DNA from: Gaertneriomyces semiglobifer
Taxonomy: Eukaryota > Chytridiomycota > Chytridiomycetes > Spizellomycetales > Spizellomycetaceae
Assembly (NCBI GenBank): GCA_025558075.1
Contig: JAHLKF010000023.1
Location: 62,001-126,000 of the forward strand
DNA length: 64,000 nt
Reading direction: 5' to 3'
Shown here: positions 20,156-32,544 of the stretch, one piece after another
Layout: each line of letters opens with the position of its first letter
How positions within the stretch are numbered: position 1 is the first letter of the stretch
Program-made: the position numbers and the translations under genes
Notes under the pieces: model-generated
What the model saw: only the letters and a program-made list of their open reading frames with translations
The model's database searches: none
Told to the model about the DNA's origin: nothing

Positions 20156-22069
20156 TCATGGTGAGGTGTGCATCATAATGGAAAATTCCTCTTCAGTCAT
20201 CATCTTTCTCCCTATCGGTGAGCCCACTGCAAACCGCTCAAAGTTCTCCACCAGATCATGCACGTCGGATACTTCCCCTGGCGTTGGTCTCTTCATCCAT
20301 TCCCTTTCCGTTACGGCTCGTCGTAGAGGAGTGACATTGGTCGAGGACGGAGGTGACTCCCTTGAAAAGGCTTTTCTCCATCCTCCACTGGTTGGCGCAG
20401 AGGTTGGCGGAGTAATCAATGGTGGTGTCGTAGGTTGCTTCGCTTGTGTTGCGCTTTTCCGTCGGTTGAGACCATAAAAGCCGAGAATGCCCGCAACTCG
20501 ACTGCTGCTGATTCGAGGACGTATTAGCCAAAATCAATATCATTATAAATAGTGAATGCTTAACGTACTCTTTGTTGGTCACATTTGATGCCTCCGATAG
20601 TGGTCGCCTTGGTATAGCCGTCATTGCCGCAGCCGATGGGTTCACCAACGCAGCATGCTTTTCGGCTAGCGCCTTTTGCTGCACTTCCAAGTCCGCCATT
20701 TGTCGTTTTAGCGCCTCTTCCCTCGCCTGTAGCATTGCCTCCATTTGTGCAAAACGTACTCGCATTTCCTCTTCCCCTTTTCGCAGCATTTGCTCGCTCA
20801 GTCTCAACGCTTCCTGCTGTTGTCGCAACTCGGCCTCTTTCTGAGTTAGCGTGTTGCGAAGCTCCTCTTCTCTGATAGCAAAGCTCGTGCTGAACTCTGC
20901 TTCGCGAGTGGCCAACATCGCCTCCCTTGCGTCCAGCGCAGCTTGTCGGGCATCTAACGCAACAACTCTACTTTTCACTTGTTCGTCAATTGATGGTCGA
21001 CTTGGGGAGGCCGCTGCCACAGCAGCAGTCGGACTGGATGGAAATAGTATCCTGTCTGTACGCGGCGCTTGACGCACTCTCTCTATGACCGTTTCTTTTA
21101 TTTTGAAGTGTTCCATCAGATCCGCCGTGCTCGGCCGGGATTCTGGTCTTGTCTTCAGCATGCACTCTACAATATACTTGAGTTCTCTGGAGTAGGCGGA
21201 TGGAAGTGGCGGTACAGTGCCCTGTTTGATCCTTCTTGCTAGTTGTTCCTGTGTTTTGGCTTGAAAGGGTGGGTCCAGTGTGCATAACTCGTATATCAGA
21301 CACCCCAAAGCCCATATGTCGGATTTGACATTGTACCGTGACTCACTGATCAACTCTGGAGACATATAAAATGGTGTTCCGACATACGTCCGTGCAAACT
21401 CGGACTCGTCCATAACGCGCGACAAGCCAAAGTCTCCAAGCTTGACGTTGTTGTGACTGTCAATGAAGACATTGTCGGGCTTTATATCTCGATGCAGGAC
21501 TGGTGGATGTGATGATGTCTTCTTTGACCCTCCGCCTGTGTGGCACTGGTGTAACGCCTGAGTTAACTGGCCAAGTATTCGCCAGACCATATCTTCCGAC
21601 ATGAGTTGCTTTCTTCTTCTCATTCCTTTGATCAACTGTGCAAGGTCACCTGAGAAATTGTCAACCTCACCATCAGCATAGCTACAGAGAGGAACCGGAG
21701 GGCGCGGAAACCCACAAGTTGATTACCTTTCTCGCAGTATTCCATATAAATATACATCAAACAGTTTTCCTTGTCGACAAATCGTTCATAATAGCGTACA
21801 ATATGCGGATGTCGAAGCTCACGCAGGATATTGACCTCCGCAACCAGCTGTTTCTTTTCCTTTTCCGACATCTTGCGATACTCAATTTCTTTTCGTGCGA
21901 AGACCTAAATCAAATAGTCCTCCGGTTATCATCATGCGGTGCAATGGAGTGAGTGTTCACACGCGATGCAAACCTTTCCATCGGATTTTCGTCGGCATTT
22001 CCGTATGACACCGAAGGAACCTGACCCAATTACTGTCAAAGGCTCATATCCATCTTTATCAGCCGTCAT
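20156..22069 (-). CDS. NIMA-related (Nek) serine/threonine kinase
   Basis: Four exons (22069-21974, 21904-21727, 21649-20569, 20507-20156) total 1707 nt, 568 residues, with consistent phases. The kinase domain has the glycine loop IGSGSFGVI, the lysine in FARKEI, HRDIKPDN, DFG and the activation segment RTYVGTPFYMSPELI. KEIEYRKMSEKEKKQLVAEVNILRELRHPHIVRYYE is typical of Nek2/NIMA/Kin3 kinases. After the kinase comes a long predicted coiled coil (about residues 300-410, heptads of Ala, Glu and Gln), then a C-terminal tail with several Thr-Pro and Ser-Pro sites, expected CDK targets. Nek2-type kinases act at centrosomes and in mitotic entry. The last intron uses GTACGT at 20568. Confidence 0.93.
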
Positions 22070-22780
22070 GGTGTAGCTTTGCTACCCCACCCTCTGCGGG
22101 CGGCTCACCAGGCTCCAAACGAGAAATGTGGTATGGACGATTTCGAGCAGACAAACTTATCGTTGAAGACTGCGACCTAAGAGCTTCAGCCTTCTTAATT
22201 TCTCAGTGCCCGCATGTGACAAGATTAATGCAAATGGGAGGTGGTTTGGTGAGCTGCTGTCAACAGTCTGTCAAGGTGTGAACCCTGGCAAGAACTGTTG
22301 GAACGCGTCGGGTTTTTGTCCGAGCGTGTTTTTTATCAACTTTCTTTCAGGAGCAAGTGCGAATGCTTAGAGCAACATTTCGCACTCGGCGAGAACGTCA
22401 AACGGAAAGCTCGTGGATAGTACGATGAGGAATTGCAACCACTACGAAGGCTGATCCTTTTGGAGGAGCGCCCGGCTGTTTGACCGCTCGGCGAAAATGC
22501 ATGATATTCCAAACTTTCTTCACCACAGTCTATGCATGGACGACTCTACGAGGATCATGAACCCCTTTCGACGTTGACAAAGGTTTAGTTTGGCCTGATG
22601 CTCGCCGTCAGTGCTGGTCTGTTTCCCGACTTTAAAGAAAACGCGTCGAGTGTTGGACACGTCCAGACAAGCGGACACCGCGACGCCTTTTCCAGTGTCC
22701 TCCGTTAACAAGCGCTGCCACCCAGCAAACATATCCATAAGGCCTTAAACACATTATAGAAAATTAAATTGTTCGCAAGC
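22070..22780. other. Divergent intergenic interval
   Basis: Shared 5' region of the Nek kinase gene and the acidic protein gene. A 72-codon minus-strand frame (22520-22738) is open but has no homology or splice support. Nothing else seen. Confidence 0.45.
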
Positions 22781-24118
22781 ATGTCTCAACCTGCTGAGCC
22801 GGTGCTGCAACCACCTAATATGCCGCATCGCCATCGCAAACAATCCGGAACGTTTACTCCACAGTCTGCACCTGAGCTGCGGAAGACCGGCGCTGATCTG
22901 CCTTCGGTCTTCAGAGACACGCTGACCATTACCGGAAATCTTGAACAAACACACTATACCATAACGTATGAGCACCTGGACGCTAACCCGAATGCCAAAT
23001 TGGTACAGGCGCGAACCGTTGCCCTTGTTCTGGCGCGAAAGGTCAACAATGTCCCGATATACTTGCGAGCCTTTGGCGCAGGGCACACTTTTATGGGCGC
23101 AGAGTAAGCTGACACAGTTCTCCCGTATGTATTGTTGCTGTCCATTAACGGATGTTGTAGGCTGCCTGTACTGGATCGTGCTTACAAGTTTTACAAGCAC
23201 GCGGTTGGAAAAACACAATGGACCCTCGGTCCAGACGACTTCAAAGCCTTGATACGACAGGTGTTGGGGCATGAACGCATGAGTCTTGCTGTGGAGAAAA
23301 TTCTGCTAGATGCGCAACTCGAACTCGTAGAATGGAAGGTCTGGGCGGACGTTGTCGGTTCTGATGGAGTAGGGACCATCAAGACGCTGGAGCGAGTGAA
23401 GTTCATGTACGCACGATATGATGTGACCAGATCGATCGCACTACTAATTCGTACATGCAGGAAACCTCCGACGCGAGCGGAGGGCACTGCCAGGAAACTC
23501 ATACCGGCCTTGGTCAATGCCATTCAAAGTGATGACGAAGGAGATGATACAAAGTCCCAAACATCAAACAAAACCTTCTCTGCCAAAAAGGTCAGGCAAT
23601 TGCCAACGGCAAGCTTTCAAGGATTTGTAGAAGGCGACAGGGACAGCGATTCCCAAGTAGGAGATGAGGGTGCGGAGGAGGAGCAAGAAGAGCAAGAAGA
23701 GCATGAAGAGCATTCCGTGGAGGGAACCGATGATGAAGAGGTCGTCGACACTGAGCCTGAAGGGAGTAACGAAAATGATGAGAACCAGCAGAGCAATGCA
23801 TCCCAAAGCGCCCACAACGCAACATCAACCACCAAAACCCCCAATCCGGTACGTCAAGCACCTCCAAAAGCCCTATCAACAGGCAAGCGCAAAACGCCAG
23901 CTACACGACGAACAAGATCTGCTGCATCCAGCGTGAATACGGCGTCTGCCAAAAGAATGCGGCTGTCAGAGCTCATGTCCCCGCCGAGGTCTATAGCCAA
24001 GTACGCTATCCCTCAAGAGGATTGGAGCGATGCCAATCCGTTCAACAGTCCACTCCCAGCCGCTCCGGCGACAGGTCCCCCAATTGCGGTTAGCGAAGTA
24101 GTCGCTGTGCGCAAGTGA
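22781..24118 (+). CDS. Acidic, nuclear-type protein of unknown function
   Basis: Two exons: 22781 to about 23104, then from about 23159; the junction completes a GAG codon. The first 210 residues look globular (LVQARTVALVLARKVNNVPIYL, then RAYKFYKHAVGKTQWTLGPDDFKALIRQVLG and QLELVEWKVWADVVG). The next 70 residues are highly acidic (GAEEEQEEQEEHEEH). A basic C-terminal region with TGKRKTPATRRTRS, a likely nuclear localisation signal, and SP motifs (LMSPPRSIAKY) ends the protein. The layout of a globular head, acidic stretch and basic tail is common in chromatin or replication proteins, but I cannot assign a family. Confidence 0.7.
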
Positions 24119-24379
24119 CTGGACAATGCCATTAAGACAGTAGGAAGTATGACTGGTAACACCCAGTCCACATTTATGTAATATAACCATAGTTGCTGCT
24201 GTTTGGAAGTCTTGCAGGTATTTTTACACTTGGGCCTGTTTGATTCGCATCCATTTTGGGAGCTGATTATAGGTGCTGCCCTGAGCTTCCTTTGCTTTTA
24301 TTCTGATCTGAGAAACTGTGATATCCGAACGCGCACCCAGATGGTGTTACATAAGCAGCATACGCCACTAGGGTTGTAA

Positions 24380-24631
24380 CCCCCCGCCGTCGAGGGGTTC
24401 GGCAGCCAAGCGTGTGGCCGCGACCGCCACGGACGACGACGACGAACCGACTAACGGGCCAAGAACCACAGCATCTTTCCATTCGACAGGACTCGGGCGA
24501 AGGAGCTTGCGGTTGGCAGAAAGTAGCAGGCGCAGCTTCAAGAGGGAGTACAAGGAGTCGACCGAAGTTTTGGAGCGCAGTGTGGTGGGCAACGGTGTAG
24601 AGGAGTCAAGCCATCCAAAGAAGGCGACTTA
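24380..24631 (+). CDS. Possible exon or small gene, unassigned
   Basis: An open stretch of about 83 codons (around SAAKRVAATATDDDDE and GRRSLRLAESSRRSF to SSHPKKAT) has protein-like composition but no ATG. It follows a possible CACTAG acceptor. It could be the last exon of a short gene starting in the 24.1-24.3 kb interval, for which no first exon was found, or noise. Confidence 0.25.
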
Positions 24632-24723
24632 ATTATATGTGAGTTGTCAAGCTAAATTTCCGCAATGCTCTCGATATTCATTCAAGCGGCTTGAAGCAGT
24701 TTGGTAGAACTAAACGCATAGAC

Positions 24724-26401
24724 ATGCCTTTGGTACGTGACTTGCTGCCTTGATGTCTTACGCTGAACATCCCTAATGCTCAACTTGACATCGCTCTAGG
24801 AATACGCACTACAGTTTCGCGGCCGGTTTCCGGATCCAGGACCGTGGAAGCTTCCACGTTCCTTTGCTGCAAGACTTACCGAACCCCTTGGGATTACCGA
24901 TTTACCAGTACAACGCGTTAGACGGTCAAAGCGGAAGCCCTATTCGTTCAATGTCATGGTTGTTGGTGGGTCTCCGCTCTGATGTATCATTGAAGCTCGC
25001 AGAGACAATGTCTGATGCCCGGGTGCAGGAGAGTCCGGCTTGGGGAAGACGACCTTCATGAACACGCTGTTCAACGTGCCGTTGACGGAGCAAAAAAAAT
25101 ATAGAGATCTTTCTTCTACCAAAACCGTATCGATTGAACCCACGACATATGGTGCGTTTCCACAGACAAATGAGGACGACGGTGTTCAATTCTTGATGTC
25201 TGATCATCTGGTTTACAGAACTCGCGGAAGATGGAGTGACACTGCATCTCACTGTTATTGATACGCCCGGCTTCGGTGACCAGCTCAACCGAGAGACTGA
25301 GTAGGTGACCAGTTAGGCTGATTGCGGGTAACGAGCGCGCGCGCTAATTCGTACCATAGCTTTGAGCCAGTCGTGCAGTACATCGATGACCAGTACAGAG
25401 AATACCTTCAGGCAGAAAGTAGTCAACAAATGCGTAGTAATATTCGGGACACGCGAGTTCATGCGCTCTTGTATTTCATCGCGCCGACAGGCGACAATGG
25501 GTGAGTCTCGACTAACTTATGTTACGACGGAGTATTGCTCAATGTCTTTTGCGCCGGTCAGATTGAAAGATGTTGACGTGGACTTCCTGCGACGTCTTTG
25601 CAATAAGGTCAACGTCGTGCCAATCATTGCTAAGGCAGATACCCTCACACCTGAGGAGACCGCTGCCTTTAAGAAAGCTGTTTTGAGGGATTTTGAACGT
25701 TACGATATCAAGATGTACCCTACACATCACGCGGAAGACCGTGAGCTGATCGCTGACCTCGAACGGTTCATACCGTTTGCAGTTATTGGCAGTGATGACT
25801 TTATCGATGTCGGAGGGAAAAAAGTCCGAGGGCGCGTCTACCGATGGGGTTCTGTGGAAGGTAAGACGAGGGCTAACAGTTGCAGGCATTGTGCTGTGCG
25901 TGACTAATTTATTTCATTAGTCGAGAATGAGAAACACTGCGACTTTGTGCAGCTGCGGGAGCTGTTGATCCGGTCAAACTTGCAGGACTTGATCGAGACC
26001 ACACAGTATGTGCATTACGCCAATTACCGTGCATCTCAAATCCGTGACAACGGTCGCCCGGAATCCTTCCTTGCGTGTGATGACCACTATGAGTCGCGCA
26101 TCGAAAACGCAAAGCGTAACTTGGCCGACGAGATGCAGAGGAAAGAAGATGAAATGCGGCAGATGTTCGTTGCCAAGGTTCGCGAGAAGGAAGCAAGCTT
26201 ACGAGAACGAGAAGAGTCGCTAGCGCTGAAGAGACAGCAGATGATGGAAGAACTGGAGAAGATGAGGCGAGGTTTGGAAATGGAGGAGGCTGGTTACCAA
26301 GAGGCGCTGAGGTAAGTTAGACGGTCTTGCCTGAATTCCAGTCAACTTGGCGCTTACTCGCTAGTAAAGCCGTGCCAGAGCCGCGGGTAAAAAATAGATG
26401 A
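24724..26401 (+). CDS. Septin GTPase
   Basis: At least seven short exons. The first is only nine bases (MPL, 24724-24732). Others include 24800-24965, 25029-25151, 25219-25300 and from 25360; the last exon ends at TGA 26399-26401. The P-loop is GESGLGKTT, split by intron 2. G3 is DTPGF and the G4 motif is AKAD. The septin unique element lies at about FIPFAVIGSDDF and VRGRVYRWG. ENEKHCDFVQLRELLIRSNLQDLIETTQ is the usual septin helix. A C-terminal coiled coil (EMQRKEDEMRQMFVAKVREKEASLREREE) follows. Septins polymerise into filaments at the cytokinesis site and scaffold the cell cortex. The subgroup (Cdc3/10/11/12 type) cannot be fixed by eye. An unusual FIAPTGDNGLKD replaces the common PTGHGLK. 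Confidence 0.93.
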
Positions 26402-26712
26402 ACGCCCATATAATGTTTGGGGAAAGGGAGACCTCTTAATGTTTGACTTTAAATTTTCTGCATACCATACTTTTATCTGTTCGTCGTCTTCTTTGGTCGC
26501 ATATGGTGTTTGAGACTCTGCTCGTTCCATGCGCAAGCTGGCGACGCAATACCGAGTTTGTTAGGTGTTTGGAATATATAGCAGCAATTCCGCACGCGCT
26601 TTACAAGGTTTTTTGCCTGCTTTCTCACTGACTATTTAGTGCTGATCTGTGATCAGTCATTTATTCAAACACTAAGCCGAGCCACTGACGAGTGATAGTT
26701 CCAACTGGGAAA

Positions 26713-27462
26713 ATGTCCGATCCTGCAGGCGTTATCAAGTTCTTGCATGTCATTGAAAACCTCAAGGCAAGTGTGTCCCTGTGGCAAGTTCAAGTGTTAA
26801 CATCTAATGACACACTGTACAGCGCACGAAACGTACAGGATGGGTGGACCATAAAGTGGATGGCCCAGAGTCAATTGCAGACCACATGCACCGTATGGTT
26901 CGTACATGTAGTTTAACATTTAGAGGACCTCGTCGCCCACCAGGTAACTGAGATCTCACCTACTGTAGGGCGTGATGGCGCTGCTCATCCCGGACAACTC
27001 GACTGTCTCAAAGACAAAATGCATCAAAATGGCTATTGTTCACGATCTGGCCGAAGCGATAGCAGGGGATATTACACCACATAGTGGGGTTTCAAAAGAA
27101 GAAAAATTTCGGCTGGAGAGCGAAGCTATGGATGAGATGGTCCAACTTTTGGGTGGTTCCCCCGAGGCCGAAGAAATACGCTCTTTATGGCGTGAGTATG
27201 AAGAAGCACAGTCGGAGGAAGCGCTTTTGGTGAAGGATCTGGACAAATTTGAAATGATCGTGCAAGCAGTGGAGTACGAGAAACGTGAGTCAGATGACAT
27301 CTCAGTGTGACGCACTATTCCTTTGGCTAATGATCCATTATAGGAGAAGGGCGACGGTTGGACACCTTTTTCAAGTCCACGGAAGGAAAATTTCGCCATC
27401 CCATAGTGAAGCAATGGGTGGAAAAGCTTTACGAGGACCGGATGTCTGCACCAAATCCGTAG
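26713..27462 (+). CDS. HD-domain 5'-deoxynucleotidase, HDDC2/YfbR-like
   Basis: Four exons (26713-26766, 26823-26897, 26969-27284, 27344-27462) give 187 residues. Matching family sequence includes [16 protein letters not shown], the metal-binding [11 protein letters not shown] and [15 protein letters not shown]. Relatives hydrolyse deoxynucleoside monophosphates. Intron 1 (26767-26822) must start with GC: the homology joins LHVIENLK to RTKRTGWV through AAG|GCAAGT, a typical GC-AG site with an otherwise ideal consensus. The second intron begins GTTCGT. The C terminus ([12 protein letters not shown]) follows the family length. Confidence 0.92.
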
Positions 27463-28056
27463 AGGCATCGCTTCTGATTACATACAACGGTTATTGCAGA
27501 CCGGCCGGCGCAGTGGTTGGACGCCCGAAGAGTTCGTCAGTGGTGTGGCCGTCGCGACCTTGCTGCATGCACGACATACCGGACGGGCCGCGTTCAATTG
27601 AACAACCCCTTCTGGCAGAACATTCAGCTATGTAGATCCGTAGATGCAAACTCTGGGCAATCATTGCCGCCCGCCATGGCAGATAATAGTTTGAGCTCAC
27701 CCCTTCATTGAGTAGTTAGAATTCTAACGATTCACCATTCACACGAATCGGGCAACAACACGGCCGTGCTATCAGCACATAATAAGTAGGAAAATAGTTT
27801 ATACTCGCATTATCATTGCCTGCCGTACGAAGGATGCCGACCATGCCATTCAGCCAGCTCGACGGAATTGATAGCTTATCAACATGCCCTTTGAGAGTGT
27901 CTCTACCCTAGCCTGAATTATTTGGCTAGAACCAGAACGAAGTATCAGCTATGGCGGCAGCGGTGTCTTATTGTGTCATGGCGGGTATGCAGATGCGTCG
28001 GGACGATAACTTGACTTCTACTTGTGTCCAACAGGGACAGCTGAGGAAAGGCGGAA
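27463..28056. other. Convergent intergenic interval
   Basis: Between the HD-domain gene and the leftward Tom7 gene. No gene seen; short open frames lack protein character. Confidence 0.45.
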
Positions 28057-28274
28057 TTACTGGGCGAGGGGGGAAATGAGACGGAGGAGCGATGGGCGAG
28101 GTGTCGACCTGGTAAGACCTATGTAGACGTAACTTTGTCAGTAAGCGAGAAAAAGGGATGGGCTGCAATCATGTGCTCACCGAGGTAGAGAATCAAAGGA
28201 ATGAAGCCGACATGGACGGCTTTCTTCGTCCAGTCAAAGAGCTTCATAATACGTTCGCGAGTTTCTTCTTGCAT
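28057..28274 (-). CDS. TOM7: Mitochondrial import receptor subunit Tom7
   Basis: Two exons (28274-28181 and 28118-28057) encode 51 residues. ERIMKLFDWTKKAVHVGFIP and ILYLGLTRS form the single tail-anchored segment with the conserved G-[FW]-I-P motif. The C terminus (RPSLLRLISPLAQ) matches other fungal Tom7 proteins. Tom7 modulates the assembly of the TOM complex in the outer mitochondrial membrane. Intron 28119-28180 has GTGAGC and TAG ends, phase 1. It shares a 231-bp divergent promoter with PEX3. It is too short for simple open-frame scanning. Confidence 0.93.
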
Positions 28275-28505
28275 CTTTAGGTTTCACGTCGGTTCGTAGT
28301 CCTCGTTGTGGTTTGGGAAGAATTGTCGGTTGCAAGATCAAAGGCGTCGGGAGCCGAGGTTTCGCTTGTTGCCATCCCAACGCGACACGGGAGCGCTCAG
28401 ACCCAAACCATCAGCAGCAGCCATCTGGCAACCAGCAACGAGTTGTAAGAAAGTTTTCGAGAACCGTTGGTTGAGATTGTAGCGGGACGGGTCTCGGCAT
28501 CGACA

Positions 28506-30004
28506 ATGAGTTCTCTGGTGGATCCGATATTGGGTTTCTTTGGGCGCAACAGGAGAAAGTTCTACTACCTGGGAGGGACGGTTGGCTCGGGATATGTGCT
28601 TCTCAAGTACGCACAATTCAAGTGGCGAGAGTTCCAGCAAAGACGTGAGATAGAGCAGACGGCCAAAGCCAAGTATGTCTGTCAGTTGTCTACGCTTACA
28701 ACGTGTCTGTGAACTTGCACGCTAAGAGCTTCCCCGCCTCGGCAAAACTCCAGTGTCAAGAGACGGTTCGAGCAAAACCTGCAGGACTGCACCTTTGCCG
28801 TCGCATCGTTGCTTCCGACTTTGGGAGAAAACCTGTTCCAAGAACTGAATGTTGAAATGGTGACAGCGCAATTGCAGCAATCGCGATCACGACAGGAGGG
28901 GGAGCCGGCCCCAGCTGCTGGTGGGAAAAGTAAAATGGAACTCTGGGATGAACTGAAGATTCTCAGTGAGTAACACGCGCCTCATTCGAAGACTTGTTAA
29001 TACGGCCCTAATGTGGTGGTTTGTGTGCTATAGGCTTTACGCGGACGGTCTCTGCTGTTTACCTTACGACCTTGCTCATCCTTTTCACACATCTGCAACT
29101 CAACTTACTGGGACGCTTCTTCTATCTCGACAGTGTCGTTGCCTTTTCACAAGATATGCATGAGCGACAGTTGACCGGAACGGCTGGCAGCAGGCGAGGT
29201 GTTAGTGACGGGACAGAGCGGAAATACTTGACATTCAGTTGGTACATTCTGAATGTCGGGTGGAAAAGATGTGTGGCGCGCGTCAAGAAGGCGGTTGAGG
29301 AGGTCGTGGGAAGGTATGATCCGCGTGCCGTGTGTCGCGTTCTTCAAGAATCGCCTAACGGAACTTGAATTCTGCTACACAGCATATCACTCAAACAGCA
29401 GGTCTCTTATGCAAGCTTGATGGATATTTTGGAGAAAGTCCGTCTCAACATAGAAGCCGATGATACGTCACCCATGACGGCGTTCTTGCTACCGGAAGAG
29501 GGCAAGGAAGAGGAAGTGCTTCGTGCGGGAGGCGGCGCGGAGGCGGATGCTTTCACCGTGGACGCAGAGCTTCGTGGTCTCCTTGACGAAACGCGAGACT
29601 TTTTGGAAAGCGAAGATTTCAAAAAGGTTGTGGGCAAATGTTTGGACGAGGGCTTTGACATACTTGCGAAGCAGTTGAAGCCGAGTTTCTTTGCTGAGGA
29701 GACGATGAGGGCAAAGTCGGGTATTATGGAACTTGCCGAGGGTGATTCTGGAGAAGCTTTTACGAATGAAGCCAAAGGCAAACAGATTTTGTTTGCTGGC
29801 GTACTACCTATAGTGAGCAGGATTGTTCACAACATTGTTAATGGGGTCCCTAACGTGTTTGTTGAGGTACGTGAAATGCTCTTCTGTGTGAATGGCTAAT
29901 TGCGTGCTCATCATTGATTGCTTCTTCAGGTTATATCAACACAACCTGATCTGAAAGCGTTTTCCGTTGTAATGTATACAGGCTGGGACGAGCACGCATT
30001 ATGA
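28506..30004 (+). CDS. PEX3: Peroxisomal biogenesis factor 3 (peroxin-3)
   Basis: Several exons. The N terminus (LGFFGRNRRKFYYLGGTVGSG) has the basic cluster followed by the membrane anchor typical of Pex3. Next come SVKRRFEQNLQDC and TFAVASLLPTL, then LTTLLILFTHLQLNLLGR, ERKYLTFSWYILNVGW, and the C-terminal KQILFAGVLPIVSRIVHN and PDLKAFSVVMYTGWDEHAL. Pex3 sits in the peroxisome membrane, binds Pex19 and inserts peroxisomal membrane proteins. The ATG at 28506 gives the expected start. A Gln/Ser insertion (QLQQSRSRQEGEPAP) separates the second and third blocks. Upstream neighbour Tom7 is divergent. Confidence 0.93.
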
Positions 30005-30033
30005 TTCATGTCACCTTTTTTACTATGTACATC

Positions 30034-32042
30034 CTATTCTACATATTCGCATACAGAATCAAAACTGAATTCCAACACCTCCAGCGTTTGTTCAATTTGT
30101 ATCATAACTCTTTCGCGCCTGTCGTCGCGCGCCTGGACTGTTCCCAGTTGACCCAGCAGTTCAGGATCTTCGTGCGAGACGACCATCACACTCCCTAGTA
30201 GTTTCGGGATGTACGTTTCCAGGTGCCTCTGCTTCACATTTTCCAGTAACTCTCCATTCTCCAAGCGTAAGATACCAATTCCCGACGCTGGCACATCAAC
30301 AATGACTGCCTTCATATTATAATATCGCGACCCCACAGACTTTGATATGATACGCACTCGGAGATGCGGTCGCAGCCATGAAGATTGAGAAATACCACTT
30401 CTTTTGCCAACGTGGGAATCTCGCTCACTACTCCGAGACCCCTGTGATTCCGCGGACCCAGACCTTGACACGACGCGTTCACCATCCGAATCCCGTTTTT
30501 CTCCACGTCGTGGGGTTGGAGTGACGATACTTGTCCGATCGGTATCCTTGCCACGGAGGAGGGGTACGAGGTCGTCCAACCATACTTTTACCTCCTCGTC
30601 ACGTCCGATGTCGACGTAGGCGACTGTTCCTGACGATCGGTCTTTGATTTTTGTGATGGTGCCGGTTCGGGTTGCGTTGCTTCCTGCTGTGATGCGGACG
30701 GTGCTGCCTACGCGTAGGGAGGCTGTTGGGTTGGGTGAAGGTGAGTGTCGAGGAGGAGAGCGGTCGCGGCCGCTACGGCCTGCGCCGCCGGTGCTGGTGA
30801 CAGGAAGCTCAGTGTTCTACAAAGTGCCCAAAAGGTTAGAAAAACGTAAAACCAAAAAGAAAGTAAGGACTGTGGGTGCCTGTTTGAGGGCCCATATCAT
30901 CATACGTTACCTCCTGAGGACGCTTTTCACCTGGCTTATAGTATTTTTTCTTTTTCACCTCCACTGGCGCCGGGGTGGCACCCAATCCTAACAAGTGTGG
31001 TCGTGATTGCGGCTGTTTCGGTTCGATCAAGCCTTTCGGGTTTTTACCGACCGGTTTGCCTTCTGACCAGCCCATCCCTCTTAAAAGCGCTGCTCCAAAA
31101 TCCTCGATGGGGACACGTTCGTAGTCGTCCATGGATGACACGTCCGGGCGGAGACTCACATCGTGGCGGTATTTTTCGGTAACATCTTCTATCTGTTCAA
31201 GACCCGGAACGGCGTTCTGAGCCAAGATGGGTAAGACGGTAACTTTTGGTCCGTCCTTTTCGTATGCCCCGGATGCCTCTACATGTCAATCGGTTAAGCC
31301 AACAGGGCTTTCGCTAAAACTGCGTCATGGGAAGGGCTTACCTTTTAATACGGCGGCGGCCGCCTCCTCTTCAATGTTCAAATGTGGTTGCGTATCGACA
31401 TGCGCTGGTGTTGTGGCTGGATCGGGGTGGGTCACTGGGATAGCTGCCACGGCGGCTTTTCTCCGTTTCGGGACTTGCAAGCCCCATTTGCTTTCATCTG
31501 AACCTGCGGATGTTTCCGTCCGAGAACTGTCTGTGGCTATGAAATCGTTGGACGGGGTTTCTGCAGGCGGAGAGGTTGTATCCGGCGGTACAGCGACAAC
31601 TGGGATTGCCGGTGATTGGCTTCTGGAAGTTGCAAGTCTTGATTCCAGCAATTCTGTATATCGTGTTTGTAGTGGCTGAGACCCTTCATTGGCACGCCAT
31701 TCATTCGCCGCAATGAGTGGTATCACCAGTGGTGCTTTCTGCTTTTTCCTGAATGGTCAGTAAAGGGTTTTCAGTGAGCGTCCAAACATGGAGGTAAAAA
31801 ATGCACGTCGATGCACTGAAAGAAACTTACGCATTTGATAGTCCGCTGAGATCCTCAATTAGCTGATCTTCTGGGCCTTTCTCTGCCGTACGTCCTTCGA
31901 ACGAGTCGAATGCACCGGTTCCATTTCTCCGCGGAACAGCCTTTAGTTTTGAAGATCCTAGTGACAATTTGATACCTGAAGCAGACCCGGTCTCGGCAGG
32001 AGTGCCGCTTCCAGACCAGCTCTCCTGCTCCTGGAGGGACAT
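30034..32042 (-). CDS. G-patch and KOW motif splicing factor, GPKOW/Spp2-like
   Basis: Four exons (32042-31831, 31748-31342, 31278-30911, 30816-30034) total 1770 nt, 589 residues, all phases consistent. The G-patch-like region has VPIEDFGAALLRGMGW and SRPHLLGLGA. Two KOW-type modules follow, one at VRITAGSNATRTGTITKI and one near the C terminus (GSVMVVSHEDPELLGQLG). Between them lies an Arg/Ser-rich region. WLRPHLRVRIISKSVGSRYYNMKAVIVDV matches GPKOW, which binds Prp2 helicase in the activated spliceosome. Human and plant homologues have the same order. The TAA end is only about 30 bp from the end of PEX3, so the genes converge tightly. Confidence 0.93.
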
Positions 32043-32544
32043 GATTTACTTTTTGGATTGTGTTTTTTTGGCAGTGTGCTGCACCGTGGGATTTGCAGTT
32101 AACACTTTTGAAGTGTGCAAAGCCGTGTAATGTAAAATGCCCCGCGGACAAGATTTTAGCGCGCGCTGTCACTCGAAAACAGAAACCAACAAACGGTGGA
32201 CCGAACTGAAATCATGATAACAGGAATGTAGGCGCATGGGCACTACATTCTCTGACGATCTATCTAGCCGAGAAATGGATGGTACGCTAGTGCTGTCAAA
32301 GGAGGAAAAAAACGAGATGGCTGCGGGTCGGTCGCCAGACAACACAAAGCAGACGTGTGGGATTGCACCTATATCATCGAATACGGTATATACGCAGGGA
32401 ATCAAAGAACGACGGTGTCCGCATACGATCAGACGAGTGCGCTTTTGCTCTACTTTCCTCATCAAATATCAGGCTCTCATCCCGGTCTTGCTCACAATGC
32501 TCTCAACAATACACGCGACTTTGTACGCAGTCACGTTACATTAG

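Noticed and set aside
32236..32544. 102-codon plus-strand frame upstream of SAM synthetase
   Set aside because: Lies in the divergent promoter, next to the TCACGTG sites; no recognisable domain.
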